Positions 31,330-44,235 are shown, numbered from the stretch's first letter. The stretch is DNA of 64,000 nucleotides from Incurvaria masculella (GCA_946894095.1 OX335644.1:16969595-17033594); one strand, 5' to 3'. Notes: generated from the sequence alone by a model not told the origin. Numbers and translations: made by a program.

Positions 31330-31945
31330 AAATTTTTAACCGACTTCAAAAAAGGAGGAGGCTCTCAATTCGTCTGTATGTTTTTCTTATGTTTTTTATC
31401 TCATAACTTTTGCCTGGGTGAACCGATTTTGATGATATTTTTTTTAAATGAAAGCTAGTGCTTCCCAAGTGGCCCCATTTTAATTTGGTTAAGTTCTGAC
31501 CATGATATCCATGAGAAAATCATATAAGTCTTAAATTTGTATTAAGATGTACGCGACAAATGGACGAATAACTCAATATAACGCTAACCGATTTCGGTGA
31601 ATCTTTTTTTATTGGAAAGGACGTGTACAAATTAGTTAGTGTACTTCAGATTCACTAAAAAAAAACAAAAAAAAAACAAATTAACAAAAAAAATAACCGA
31701 CTTCAAAGAAAAAGCACTAAAAAGTAAAAAATTATGGCCATTTTTGTAGTTATGATTATTGTTATTTTTTGAGTCAGTGTCAGCCAAGGTAGCCAAGGTT
31801 CTCTTGATTGGCGCAGCGCGTGCCCGGCTGACGTCGTCTCAAAAGATAACAACAATCGTAACTACAAAAATGGCCATTATTTTTAACTTTTTAGTGCCTT
31901 TTCTTTGAAGTCGGTTATTTTTTTTGTTAATTTTTTTCTACATAA
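31330..31945. repeat. Interspersed repeat with a large inverted repeat
   Basis: 31330-31670 carries the common lepidopteran word ACCGACTTCAAAAAAGGAGG and the following low-complexity text. 31680-31945 is an inverted repeat: AACAAAAAAAATAACCGACT and GGCCATTTTTGTAGTTA pair with TAACTACAAAAATGGCC and AGTCGGTTATTTTTTTTGTT around a ~90-base loop. Confidence 0.6.
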
Positions 31946-33113
31946 ACTTTGACAGCGTCTCACGCGAGGAATTCTCGTGTTCGCTTCAGCAGGACCCGCA
32001 GATAGCTGTTATAGTGAAACCATATTTTTTTTCTTAAAAAAAGTACTACAACGAATTCTGAAACTACTTTGTAATGATAAATTTTGAAAAATATATCGGC
32101 AATATCTGGAGCTGTTATTCTTAAATCAAACTTGATATTTTTTTATGCATATTTGCCCATTTTGAGAAAACAGCCGCAGAAATTTAAAAAAAACTATCAA
32201 TTTATTTATTTTTGTCAAAATTAGTTTTGGTAATTTTCAAACTTCATTAAATGTTTTTTTACTTGCGACCTTTTCTCAATGAACGCAATCGGCTTTATAA
32301 ATTGCACTTTCATGAAACATGTAAAGGCTTAAAATAGTTGTTTCCTGCGCGTTCCCGTTGTATTTAATCGAATATAAAAAAATGTTTGGGAAAGTGATCG
32401 AAATTTTTAAAATAATTATACAAACTGAAAAATTGGATGCTGAAATCGTCTGATCGACACAGAGACCATAATAATAAATTGCTGAGGCTGCTCGGGTCAA
32501 TTTAATGTTGGGCATTCACCCGACCGTAGCTAGATGGACCATACTTTACGATCTGTTCTCATACCTACCAAATATATATTACATAAACATTTCATAAAAG
32601 CCGAGCCGTTTCGGAGGAGTACTACGACCACAAACACTTTGACACGATATTTTTATATGTGTATAGATAGATATTATGTGTGATTCTAGAATAATGTGGA
32701 ATTTGTTAGTGTTATTAAAAGAGCAAGGGTGAGGTTATGAATTTTAAGCACAAAACTAAGGAGTGATTAACTGTATCTGCTCGGAATACAAGGCATGACT
32801 TCAAGTATTGTCGCTTACACATCGCGCTTACATAATTAACGCTAACTTTGAACAAAGAACCGAAAAGCGTTCGAATCTTTTTGAATTTACATACACAAAA
32901 CATTTTGCCCAATTTTTTTTCTACAACTTTTGAACAGTACTTACATGACTTCAATGTTTTTGAGAAGCTGACTTCAGTATTCAATGGTGAAGCCCCATTT
33001 CATAGAACCTTTACAAACGTTTGCTGTTACATATGAAAACATAACTGGTATTGGCATCGGATTTGAATGTATGTTTATATTATGACATATCTCATTTTAA
33101 AAAAATGTGGGTG
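31946..33113. other. Intergenic AT-rich sequence
   Basis: No gene was recognised. Near 32580-32670 the text GAGCCGTTTCGGAGGAGTA looks like the tail of a dispersed repeat. Confidence 0.4.
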
Positions 33114-33365
33114 TTATAGTTCTTAAAACTTCGATTGATCGTTGCGACAGCTGTCAAAGTGACACGATAAGGGCTGGGACGATGTTGAAAATATACCATC
33201 CCATAAAGTCTTAGATTTTTATCTAAGCATAAAGTACGATGCCGCGACCGAGGCCGCGAGTGACGTTGCCACAGGTCATATACATATCGTTAAAATAATC
33301 AGAACTTTATGGGATTTCGATGACAGCTGTCACAGAGATCAAGCCAAGTTTTAAGAACTGTAGTT
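33114..33365. mobile_element. Hairpin MITE, ~250 bp
   Basis: Arms ATAGTTCTTAAAACTTCGAT, GACAGCTGTCA and TCCCATAAAGT pair with ACTTTATGGGA, TGACAGCTGTCA and AAGTTTTAAGAACTGTAG. Confidence 0.65.
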
Positions 33366-33638
33366 TAGGTATTTGTAAATAATATTAATGTAATGACAAC
33401 AATTTTGAATTTGAATGAACCTAACAATTTATTAGGCTCATAACTCTGCCACACCGCGCCGCCGCCGCCGCCGTCTCTGTCGACCCCGGCTTTGAGAGGG
33501 CCCACCTTGTAGGCGAGATGACTGCGTCAGAACCGAGGGCCTAACGAAGATTTATTGCTTTCATTTTAGTGGCAAAATTTAGGAGAAGTTGGAGGAAATG
33601 GCTTACATCGTTGGCTAATTTAGTAATAAATGGCTTAC

Positions 33639-33690
33639 CTGCGATTGTGTTGTTTATTGTTGTCCACTGTAAGCAAGCTTGCTTCTCTTC
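33639..33690 (-). CDS. Orphan exon of an unidentified minus-strand gene
   Basis: Fifty-two bases are bounded by a strong acceptor (pyrimidine-rich, TTTTCTTGTAG) and a GTAAGCC donor on the minus strand. One frame reads EEKQACLQWTTINNTIA; another is also open. No partner exon or family was recognised. It might be an upstream exon of BLOC1S1 or part of a gene with long introns extending to the right. Confidence 0.4.
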
Positions 33691-33699
33691 CTACAAGAA

Positions 33700-35080
33700 A
33701 ATCAGAAGTTAAATATATATTTTGCACACATACCAACATTTTCTTGAAAACATCGTATCACCAATTGCATAATTAAAATCACGTCTAGTTTCACTTTTAG
33801 TTTATTTTCTTTCATTGTTAGACGTTTGACGTTAACAATAAGCTTTTTATGCTGACTTACAAAATACTTTACTCAGTAAATTCTTGAGTTCCACAAATAA
33901 CGACGAATAAATAAATAATTCGAGCGGATCGCAGCCACTGGCGCGGAGCTTTGCTTCTCATGCGAGAGTTCCATGCAGCCAGTTTTCATCATTCATTCAT
34001 TCATTCATCATTTCATTTCATTATATTCATTGACGTACTTTGGTATGTCGATGATTATATTTCTTATCCATAGGTGGGATACTACACTTGCACACGATAA
34101 CAATCTGTCTGTTCGAGAAGAGCCGACATACAAGTTTCATTCATACTAGTATTTTACTAATGGCGGTCACCTTTAGCTCCCTTGTTCTAAAGGGCACGGT
34201 TTGACAGTTTTCTAAAGCTAGGTCCTAGCCACATGTGGTGGAATCAGAGACCATGGAAGGACGGGAGTAGAAAGTTTTTATATGGGCGCAGTAGCCACTT
34301 TTACATGCAAAAACGGTTGCGCCGGCGAGAGCGTTCGCTTACGATCAGATTTTCTCGAGTTCTAACGAGCGCCGATATCAGGCAAGGGGCAATCCAGAGA
34401 TAGCAGGAAGAATATGCCATTTCTAGCATAGTTTGCGTGACGAAATGGTTCTTCCCTGATGTCCTCCGACCTACAAGCTCCTTGGCGGTCTCAAGGTCAC
34501 CCACACTCAAGTGTGGAGCGTTATACCTCCATCGCTTCAAGCTGCGCGGCGCGACTCACCAGTATATGTACTCATAAAGCGAACACGAGTTCAATTCACA
34601 AATAAAAGTCGTTTACGCTTAGCTTTCGCCTGAAGTCATCGCTGAAAAATTTTATGTTGTGTTCACACTCTAGTTGCAATAAGTGGAAAGAGACAACACT
34701 AGGGTTTACTCGGGTCTGTTATCACATGAGAAAGAAAGTCATATGGATTTGAAGAGGCAGAGGCAGCAGGGCATCTAGTCAATGGTCCATATTCTAGCGG
34801 AGTGCTCGAGTTTTATTGCACTTAGCAACTTTGTTGGCATTTTGAACGTTGAACCAGAGAACTTAGTCAACACTGCTCTAGAGCAAGCCTACTGGCAAAA
34901 CGTTCATGGTAATTGCCGTGAAGATCTTATGCAAGGTGGCCAAGGAAAAAAACACAGTTCTTCTCGTCCTATAGCTGCCTCACCTTATCTTGTTTTATTT
35001 AACTGTCCTAATTTTTATTTAATTATGTTTGATAAAAATATCTTTATTGACTTTCCCGTCAAAATAAAACTTTATTAGTA
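33700..35080. other. Intergenic sequence, no gene recognised
   Basis: Includes an ATTC microsatellite near 33985-34010. A LINE-like open frame around 34782-34920 (reading HILAECSSF) is too short to classify. Confidence 0.4.
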
Positions 35081-35084
35081 GTAT

Positions 35085-35203
35085 TCAGAGTGGGCGGACT
35101 AACTTTAAGACGCGGATTATCACCGGACTAAATAGCTTTTTGTATGGTTAGTCCGGTGCTAGTTCGCGTAATAATTTTTTGAAGTATACTGTGAATACGA
35201 CTG
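35085..35203 (+). mobile_element. Short palindromic MITE, family C
   Basis: GTATTCAGAGTGGGCGGACT at the left and GTGAATACGACTGTATC at the right. Internal CACCGGACTAAATAGC and TTGTATGGTTAGTCCGGTGC. Confidence 0.7.
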
Positions 35204-35611
35204 TATCTAAGGAACTGTAATGAATGAGATTCATTAATTTTATCTCAGAAAAGTGGTCGGTATTCGGTGCCACACCGGTCAGGCGCATTTATTTTCTTAA
35301 TTGTCCTGTCTGTGAAATAGGACCCTTTTTGTTTAAATAACGGTAGTGTTTTATCCATCCTAAACCTATTACACTAGTCCCTTATATTTATCCTTCTAGT
35401 TAACAGCTAGGGTCTAGGTTATTATGTTCTAGGATATTAATAGTATAAGGGCTGGTACGGACATTACAGAGCCTAACACCACAACCTTGGCGAAGGGATT
35501 CTTGGCAGGAATTAGCAGGCCGCTTTGCGGTGCGACTTATTAACAAGTGTGGTCCCGTACCCAGTCGACTTGGCGGTCTACCACACGCTGGAGCCCTTAG
35601 TCGGGTCTTAA

Positions 35612-35976
35612 GGTCGGCCCGTAAGCATCTGAAAATTTCGCCTCCCATACAAACGTAGTTTACTAATAATTTGAAAACCACTGTTCCAACTTACTTGATA
35701 TTTGGTATCTAATATTAGGCTACAAATATCTGTGTCTGCAAGTCTTTGTTTTTTCGGTAAATGTATTCTGAGTCAAACCACAGAGAAAACAAAATTCATA
35801 TGAAGAGTTTCTTTATGCTTTAATTTTATTCGGTTTGGATTTTTCAAAAAAAAAGCGTGGAGACATAGGTATTTGTTACCTGATATTAGATATTAAATAT
35901 CAATTTAATTGGAATAGCGGTTTTCAAATGATTAGTAAACTACGTTTGTATGGGGAGCATAGCTTACGGGCCGTTC
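35612..35976 (+). mobile_element. TTAA-type MITE, family B, copy 1 of a tandem pair
   Basis: The element is flanked by TTAA at 35608-35611 and 35977-35980. The ends are GGTCGGCCCGTAAGC and GCTTACGGGCCGTTC. The subterminal words CATACAAACGTAGTTTACTA and TAGTAAACTACGTTTGTATG form inverted arms of about 70 bases. Confidence 0.82.
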
Positions 35977-35980
35977 TTAA

Positions 35981-36347
35981 GGTCGGCCCGTAAGCATCGT
36001 TCATTGCGCCTCCCATACAAACGAAGTTTACTAATAATTTGAAAACCACTGTTCCAACTTACTTGATATTAGGTATCTAAAATTAGGCTACAAATATCTG
36101 TGTCTGCAAGTCTTTGTTTTTTCGGTAATTGTATTCTGGGTCAAACCACAGAGAAAACAAAATTCATATGAAGAGTTTCTTTATGCTTTAATTTCATTCG
36201 GTTTAGGTTTTTCAAAAAAACAAAAGCGTCGAGACATAGATATTTGTTACCTGATATTAGATATTAAATATCAATTTAATTGGAATAGCGGTTTTCAAAT
36301 GATTAGTAAACTACGTTTGTATGGGGAGCGTAGCTTAGGGGCCGTTC
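35981..36347 (+). mobile_element. TTAA-type MITE, family B, copy 2 of a tandem pair
   Basis: It is about 95% alike to copy 1 and shares the central TTAA (35977-35980) with it; the right TTAA is 36348-36351. This head-to-tail arrangement suggests insertion of one copy at the other's target site, or tandem duplication. Confidence 0.82.
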
Positions 36348-36351
36348 TTAA

Positions 36352-38080
36352 GACATGCACGGGAACTGCACACTGAACTGCATATTTTGTATCATTAGCC
36401 AGTTCGTTCTATAATTCGTTCTATATTTCCAAACGATCTTAGCACTCCTTTCTCGATTCTAGTCACAACATCATTTTTCAGTTGACAATGCTCTTTAACT
36501 CAGTCAGGCTAATAACTAAGAGTACAGATAAAAACCATATTTACTTGAATTTAAGCTGGTAAGTAATAAAAAAATACGAAAAGGCATCTGTGCTGAGCGC
36601 AGAATCTCAATATCGTCGAAAAGTAAACGAATGCCCAAATCGAGGGGTACGCCTAAGGAGGGGCAATTGACGGGGGTAACCGAGGGGGAAGGGGGTGGGG
36701 CGACTCGCCGTCGAGGGGTCCCGCCGGCCGCCAGGAGGGTGCACGGCGTGGGGTCGCTAGTGTTGCCACGTCACAATCATTACCAAATTGTGCGGCGACA
36801 GCGATGTGAATGAAGGTGCATTGATAATGACAAATTGTTAGGCGATTTAAAATGTTGTTCATGGGACTGTTATTGCTGTTTGTTTTTACGCACAGGTGGA
36901 ATGAGAATAATAATATTTTTCTTGTTTCAAACATTTATTATGAAACTACCTGAGGTTTCCAGCTCTGCTCGGGTCAATTTCTTTCTGGAAATTCAACCCG
37001 AACGAAGCCTGGTAAAATGTGATAAGAAACTTTCGCGGGCTTGTTATTCGAAAAGGCAGTTTTAATAAAACGACAACAGCGCCACCTACCGGCTCTAATT
37101 TGAGATAAAACTCATCTAAGTGACTTCAAACATATTTAATATAGGATACATAAAAATATTAAAAAAATATATGTTTTGCGGTTTGTTTTACATAAAACGT
37201 GTAGGTGTATAGTATGAAGAATATTTTTTGGTAGATACCAGTAATGTAGAGTTTGAGACTAGCTATAGAGAAGAAAAAAAATAAAGAAATCATTGATTGT
37301 GCAATTACACATATTTATTAATAGAACAATTAATTCTACAAAGTGGACCTGCACAGGGTAGACATAGAATGTTAAATTCTTTATGTATCAGCCATAGACA
37401 TTACATTCCACTCGGACTTGGCAGGTTCAATAATCACAGCGAAGAAGAACTAGCGAGAAACTTCTCTGACATTTTAAATAATTTTTAATTTGAATCCAAA
37501 CACATGTAATATAGATTATCTTCATTCACTGTTTACATTTATACCTATAACATTATCATCATCACAGAGAGCTACAACTTCGTCACTCACACCACTCAGT
37601 TCATGACAAATGCCAAATACCATCGTTGGTTTTCCGTACAGCATACAACAAACAATATGTTGCTAATTGGAGCAGGTCAGTACCCACAAAAAGCACCCAT
37701 TCACGAGCATCACGCGCTTAACGCGTCCAGCCATCGCCTCTTTCGACCATGTAGAGAGGCGAACATAGTAATAGGATATTACTTTGGTAAGAGACGGAAT
37801 AAATTATTGTTAAAATATTGGTCGAGTTTTAGTATTTCTTAAATCATTAATGAAGAAATGAATATTTAAGAAATAAGAATTTGCTACTCTACCTATTTTC
37901 TAATGCGAAAGGGGGTAAACACCTCTATAATAAAAAGCACAACAGGCCAAGCCAGTGCTTGTTATTTCAGTTGTATTTGGATCACCGCCTATTAGTATTT
38001 ATATAACCTCCTGTCCCCGATCGTCGAGGATTTTGGCTTGATGTCTTCAATAAATCATCACAAGGGCAGATTAGACGAGT
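36352..38080. other. Intergenic sequence, no gene recognised
   Basis: A GC-rich patch near 36640-36770 has an open frame but biased composition and no family resemblance. Confidence 0.4.
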
Positions 38081-38084
38081 GAGT

Positions 38085-38270
38085 GTCATACGCCGACGGG
38101 TTCCGCGCGTCCGCCGCTCTTTGTGAGTCGAACGGGGCGCGCGGTGCGGAGTGGGGTGCGGGGCGGGAGGTGACCGGCGCAGGGCGCGTGCGCGGCGGCA
38201 CAGGACACCCGCCGCGGGAAGAACGTTCTGGGAGTCGTTTACAGGGTGGTGCAGAACGGAACGGATACTT
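38085..38270. promoter_or_regulatory. CpG-rich patch, possible promoter or 5' UTR exon
   Basis: A sharp rise in GC and CpG in an AT-rich background. No convincing open frame and no splice-bounded coding exon was found. Similar patches lie at 39010-39180, 44330-44480, 44800-44910, 46250-46400, 50345-50470, 52690-52870 and 56740-56880. Confidence 0.3.
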
Positions 38271-39009
38271 TCGCACATTCATGATTTAAAAAAAATATCG
38301 TTGGTAAAAAAATCCTAACGGGTGCAATTTCTGCCTCCTGAGCAATAATATTCGGACGTAGGAAACTTAGCGGTTGACTCGTTGACAAACTTGTTTCTCC
38401 TAACTATGAATTTATCATTGAACCCGGGCCCATTGATGTCATTTAGGTATTGCTAGAAGCCTTAAACTACCGGCAAACTGGTGTCCTCAAGATTTTTTCC
38501 TTCACCGTTAGTCTATTTTGTTTTCCATTACCTGTGATGTATTATTTCAGTGATTAATTGTGTGCTTCGACTCGGATCCTAGTTCCTTTTGGATTGCGAT
38601 AAAATGAGCTCTACACACATTCTTGCCGGTGTTATAGCATTTACAAAAACACCTGTAAAGTATGTTCTGCATATCAATCAGGTTTGGTTTGATACAATTT
38701 GGCGTGATGCACTCTCCTTTCTATTCGATTTCTAAAAACGCATTAATATGCAAAGGTGTTTACGGTTAAGGACAATTTCGTCACTTCGGGTTGTTATGAG
38801 CTCTATGTAGCAAAAGTTTGATTAGGGAGGTAAGAAATGACACAAACGGTGAAGTAGTTTTTCATACGTTGTTTTTAAATTATTTCCAGTGTTTCCTAAA
38901 ATCATCTCCGCATTAAGATATAAGTATTGCTATACTTATATATATATATACATATAGTTTCATAAATAGTTTTACACCGTTGGGGTCATCCTGTACAATC
39001 CTCATCTGA

Positions 39010-39180
39010 ATATTTAGCGTGAACTGCACGCAGGAGGAACCCGCAAGCCGCGCCGGGCCGAGCAGTCCCCGCGGCGAGTCCACATCTGCACCTCGCGTCC
39101 TCGCGCCTCCGCTGAGGACCATATCTCCCGCGTAGCGCCGCTACGCCGTAGAGACTCTACGAACGATCGGACTCTATCCG
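39010..39180. promoter_or_regulatory. CpG-rich patch, possible promoter or 5' UTR exon
   Basis: Contains CGCCGGGCCGAGCAGTCC and a small palindrome, GTAGCGCCGCTACGCC. No family-like peptide was recognised. Confidence 0.3.
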
Positions 39181-39573
39181 AGTGGTTATTCCGGAAACGA
39201 ACTGAGGAATAAAGTGGCGTCCGGTAAAGTTGAAACTTTTCGCGTTGCTGTGATCGAAACGGTGAATCTCGTGGCTTTTGGCGGTGAATAACACGCGAAT
39301 AGAGGTGAGTGAATAATGGAGCATCGCGAACGAGACAGGATGTGGTCTATTTCGAGAGATGTTTCTATGTCAAGGTGGATATCGATTGTCCCCTGCGCGT
39401 TGAGGAACCCTAAGTATCGTGCGAGTTCTGGCACATACATCATTATTCACTTTATCACGTATCATATCGAGACATGTTTACAGTCCCCGTATTTAGGGAT
39501 TCTATTATACTATTCTGCAGATATGTTTTAGATAAAAATACTTTTACGTGCTAAGCAAGGTACGTCGTTTATT

Positions 39574-39691
39574 CCTAGGAATGTGACAGAGAGAGATCCC
39601 TATAAGTAGTTCTTTTTGCAGGGATCTCCCTTTAACTAATGTGTCCTTGCTTCACGGTCGATTATACATATATACATGTCACATTCCTAGG
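39574..39691. mobile_element. Short hairpin element, ~118 bp
   Basis: Starts CCTAGGAATGTGAC and ends GTCACATTCCTAGG, a perfect terminal inversion. Internal GAGATCCCT / AGGGATCTC are also inverted. Confidence 0.65.
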
Positions 39692-39717
39692 TTTTAGATG
39701 TGTCGATATCATAGATA

Positions 39718-40003
39718 AAAAGGAAGAGATATGGCATCGAGCGCGTCCACTATAGAACCAGCTGTCTCCAATTTTAGAAATTAAACCTTAACTTATATGC
39801 CACATGCAGACGTATTGGAGGGTTTGTGTGGGTGGAACTGACTTGACGAACGCTATTTAAGAGCATATTCGCGCGTAGCGGCGATGTTTCGGCTGTGTGG
39901 CATACAACGCGCCGCCGGATTCCCATACAATTATATGGTCACTTTGACCATATAACGGAGACACGATATCGACCGCATGCACCTTCTCCTTTTTTTCTCT
40001 TCA
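39718..40003 (+). repeat. Unnamed interspersed repeat (family U), ~285 bp
   Basis: Shares its order of blocks with 52272-52570: GATATGG..CAT..AGCGC, CTCCAATTTTAG, ATGCAGAC, GAGGGTTTGTGTGGG, GAACGC, GCATATTCGCGCG, CCCATACAATTATATG, CTTCTCCTTTTTTT. No coding capacity. Confidence 0.65.
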
Positions 40004-40214
40004 GCAGTCGATATAATTGAACAAAAGGCATCTAGAGTCTCTGCCCATAGTCGTGTTAGTATATAATTTAAGACAATTACTTTTTTGTACATGTTTCGGT
40101 CAAGAGAGGCCAAAGCCCTACAGTGGGTGGCACTAAGGACAAAAAACTAAGAAATTTAAAATAATGTTTTACTTTATTTAGTGTATAAGCCTATAATAAT
40201 AATAATAAACATGT

Positions 40215-40560
40215 AACTGATCATGGATAGCTACGAGTAATACCAGACTGAAAGTCAGATATTAGCCTAACCGAGCACATGGGAACTAGGTGCCATGCCA
40301 GGACCTTACTTGTATTGCTCGGCTACTTTGAACTGGATGGAAAACACGGAAAATTTTCATTTCCGCTTCGACCATCTTTCATTTAACGCGATGGTACTAC
40401 CACCTACCCTACCACCTTGTCAGTACCACGTTTGAAATTGAATCAGAACCACGGCCAGGCTCAACGCTCAGGCAGGTCCGACCGAGCCTGGTGTTGCTTA
40501 TCGTCGAGTAGCGAGCATCGAGGTGCCGTGCTACCGAGCTTCTGAGGCACCAAGGTAATG
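40215..40560 (-). mobile_element. Diverged 5S-headed SINE
   Basis: Antisense SINE body (CATGGGAACTAGGTGCCATG, CTGGATGGAAAACACGG), followed by an antisense 5S-like head near 40440-40510 (ACCACGGCCAGGCTCAACG, GGTGTTGCTTA). The head carries more changes than the 1-371 and 5750-6140 copies. Confidence 0.75.
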
Positions 40561-40599
40561 GCAAAGAAAATGGTCCGAGTTTTCCATCAAGTTCACTGT

Positions 40600-42530
40600 A
40601 GCCATGCAAAGTAAGCACCTGAATAATCTTTTCAAAAATGCGGTAAGTAATATTTTTATTTAATGGAAGGTATGGAAGGTACCTTCCAAAAAAAAATATA
40701 TTGAGCAACATTTTACCAGATTTTTTTTTAGTAATTACCTTTCGGCCTGCCAACCATAACTTTATACATTATTTGTAGAGTAAAGGGTTAGATTGAAACT
40801 ACTATTCGACAAATAAAAGCAAAGGATTTATTGACATATTTTGTCATCACTGAAAGAAGGAAACTGACAAAGGAAAAACCCTTCTCATGCTTCTACTGGC
40901 TACGGCGTCTTATCTTATTATCAACAGGAGAATAAACGATCGGAACCGAAAGATATATAGCCAGGAGCGGCAGGACTCGATCCGCACAGGGCCATATTGA
41001 TTCCCGATAAGTATACAATCTTCCTGTATCCTTCATATAGACTAGGCACTTTGTATATTGGTATGTTACGTGAAACGGTTGCGCTATCACTTCCTTCCTC
41101 CACGATATTCAGTGCATAAACCATGACCTTATTCCTAAAGAGACGACTTGTCATGATGGCTTCGTCTATGCATCTTGAGCATGGATTTATCACATGGAAA
41201 ATATGATCTTCAATTTCAGTGGCAGGAAACGGCTTTTGTAAGTTAAAATAACGGATGTAATCAATGTCCATAATAAGTAAACATAATGTTTAAGATAAAT
41301 TAAATTAACAGGAAATTAGTTTAATTTTCAATGAGGATTCAGCGGATGTTTAATAATAATTGTAGGAAGTACGAACTTTCACGGACACTTGTGTAACGGG
41401 ATACTTTTGACAACTTACACATGCCGTGGAGAAAATTAACCGTTTCGGATAATGTTTAACGAACATCACGTTTCACATTTAATGTCTGATCTTTTTATCC
41501 GGCCAGCCTAATTTACCTCAATCCCTTTTTCGGGATTTTATTTATTTATCTACCCGTCACGTAACGAGCTCGCGCTACACGCCCCGTCTCCGTGCTCCGT
41601 ACCAGGTTCAGATAAACTGAATTATGTCTATTGACCTCGATGAATGAAACGTTTTGATTAAAAATATTAAATGAATTGAAACTAAAAGCAGAAAGGACAA
41701 TCAATCAATTTCAACGTCCACGTTTGATTAAACAAGTCACTTTGTATATACAGTATGGAAGGAACTCCACGCGGTTCACTAAAAGTGACGTGTTTGAACA
41801 AGGATTGACTCAGCCGTCCCTTCTTAAACTTTGCAAAAAATATGATCGAATGTGAAGCAAGGACACATTATTTGAATAAAGAATGCTGTAACAATATATA
41901 CTTAACAAATACAGTGCAAGGCTAGAGACTTGTCCGATGCGATGCGAAATGCGATTTCGGTGGTTATGGTTAAATTCGCTGGCCCCATACTTTTCTTGAA
42001 TTCCACTGAAGCGATCAAAAAAGCATTTTGAATGCTAAAAAATAAGTATGTACGCCTATGAATATATTTTTATCAACTTGTACGGTGACTGTATTATGGT
42101 AATATTCGCTGAATAAAATGCTGTTAAAGACCTTCAAATATCTCGCTAAGTGTGTGTTGGAACAAGCAACGAAGTGGTCTTCGTAAATAATTGCTTTATC
42201 CTGCAAAAGGAGTGCTCTGTTTTACAGGCTTCACCCAGCGTCCTTTGACAGTGAGCGTCTTCTCACGAACATTATTCAATATAGAGCAATTTGGCGAACG
42301 AAAGGACTGGTGCTCAAACAGTGGCTCGCTCTTTGAGCGCAGATTTGACTGCCAAATGAGTCTCTTTCGGTTTGGTGGTGCAATTTCATGGCGCCCTCCA
42401 GTTCTTCAGGATTTCGTTGTTGAAACCAAGTTTTAGTATCGTTGTAATGTCTATCCGTACTTCTGGTACGAGTCCTCCAATTCCTGTAGGAATGACTGAG
42501 TTGGAAATTAAATTAATTTGGTTTATTCTT
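40600..42530. other. Intergenic sequence, no gene recognised
   Basis: A 116-codon minus-strand frame at 40921-41271 is within chance expectation and matches nothing I know. Confidence 0.4.
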
Positions 42531-42795
42531 AACTAGCTAAGGTACTCGGCTCCACTCGGGTCAACGTTGTTTTGAATTAATGTCGGATTTAATTATTTCC
42601 TGGAAATTATATGAGTTCCCCATACAAACTCATTCCCTATTTCTCCCCCTTTGAGTTGATTTTTTGCCAGAAAAGTTAGTCCTCGTCCTTCTCCAAAGTC
42701 CAGACTATCTTTATACCGGAATTAAAAAAAATTGAGCGTGAAAAAGCAACATATATACAGAGTTACTTTCGCATTTATAATATTAGTATGGATTA
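42531..42795 (+). repeat. Dispersed lepidopteran repeat
   Basis: Starts ACTAGCTAAGGTACTCGGCT and CACTCGGGTC, and ends ACAGAGTTACTTTCGCATTT then ATAATATTAGTATGGATTA. The same element occurs, interrupted, at 53251-53985. Confidence 0.65.
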
Positions 42796-42799
42796 GGTT

Positions 42800-44120
42800 T
42801 GAACTCTTTATTTTCGTCCTTCGTCCTTGTCGCGCCTGCGTCATTTCGTCCATAATTCAAATTAATCTAAAGAAGAGACAATTAACATTAAATGATAAAG
42901 TGTATGAAATATCTATGGCAACGAAAAGAGCACGGACATTGCATAAATACATATCAATGAATAAATATTGTGTTAATTTAATGCGAAAAACGCTGTTTGC
43001 AAAGTTTTCATCGTAATGTAATTTCGAGTTACGAGTAGAAGTGATATTTTTTCTCTATTATAAAGTTCTTAATACTTCTTGTAACGATACCGAAGTATGA
43101 GTAATAAGACATACACTGACGGTAGCGCCGGCCGGTCAGATCGGTTGCGGTTCCTGGTTTCTCATCGAAGGCGTCCTGTATTCGAGTTCTCACCTACATT
43201 GGCGTTAAAGGAACTTCGAAGTTACGTAAATAGGTATAATAGTTTTAGCCATAAAAATTTTACTTCTTTAACCTGTCAGAAAACAATTTCGGACCACCGA
43301 TTTGTATGAAAACGCGGAGTCACCGTAAACCCCCATGTTACGACATGTTGCAATGTTACAACAAACGGCGAAGATTCGTAAGCTGTCAAATCAAACTCAA
43401 ACACGCCAAACGCCCACAGCGGCGCTTTTTAATTGTGTATACATTTAATAACGCTAGTCGATCGGTTTGGCGTAAACGGTAAATCATAAATCGGACTACC
43501 TGCTCTGTTTAGTTCTTACATGTCGAACTCGGGAACAACGAGTGGGAGCGAAAACTAGGAGTTTAGCAGTTTTCCACACCCCTCTCTGTCGCAATAATGC
43601 TAGTAAACGGACCCTTAGAATAATTTGCGAAGAGTACAGTCATATGTTTTGCCATATGGACATTCAAGATTAAAGTCCATTACGGTTTACGGCTTATGTT
43701 CTGAAAGCTATTGCTGGTATTTATGAATTAAATAAATAATTATAATTTGAAATGTGCCATGGTATATTTTAGTTTAATGGTGTATGATGTTTAAACAAGT
43801 GTGTGCTTAATTAAAATAAAATAAAATATATATGTTTCGTCTCTGTGGCTGTTATGTGATGATGGAGCAATGTGTCAGTTTTTCTTGTACACCTATTAAA
43901 CTACTAAGATTTTTTTTGTTTCACCTGGATTTAGTATATTTTTGTTAGTGTTGATTTTATTAGAATAAGTTTCAATGTTCGTAATAAAATATTAGATTTA
44001 CTTGCTGCAAATTAAAGTTCTTTGGAGTTGTAGGATTATTTTAAGATTATATCTTGGGATGTAAAACATGGCTTGTATATAACATGTGGCACAGGTGCTG
44101 AACACGATTAATGATAACAT
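42800..44120. other. Intergenic sequence, no gene recognised
   Basis: AT-rich. Nothing was supported beyond scattered low-complexity runs. Confidence 0.4.
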
Positions 44121-44124
44121 TTTC

Positions 44125-44235
44125 ATATCTATACTTCTATACTAATATAATAAAGCTGAAGAGTTTGTTTTTTTGTTTTTTTGTTTGAACGCCCTAATAT
44201 CTGGAACTACCAGTCAGGTTTAAAAAAATATTATT
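44125..44235 (+). repeat. Dispersed repeat end
   Basis: CTATACTAATATAATAAAGC, then GAAGAGTTTGTTTTTTTG and a T/G-rich run, a common terminal sequence of lepidopteran dispersed repeats. Confidence 0.5.

Noticed and set aside
40921..41271. 116-codon minus-strand frame
   Set aside because: Length within chance expectation, no recognised family and no splice or promoter support.
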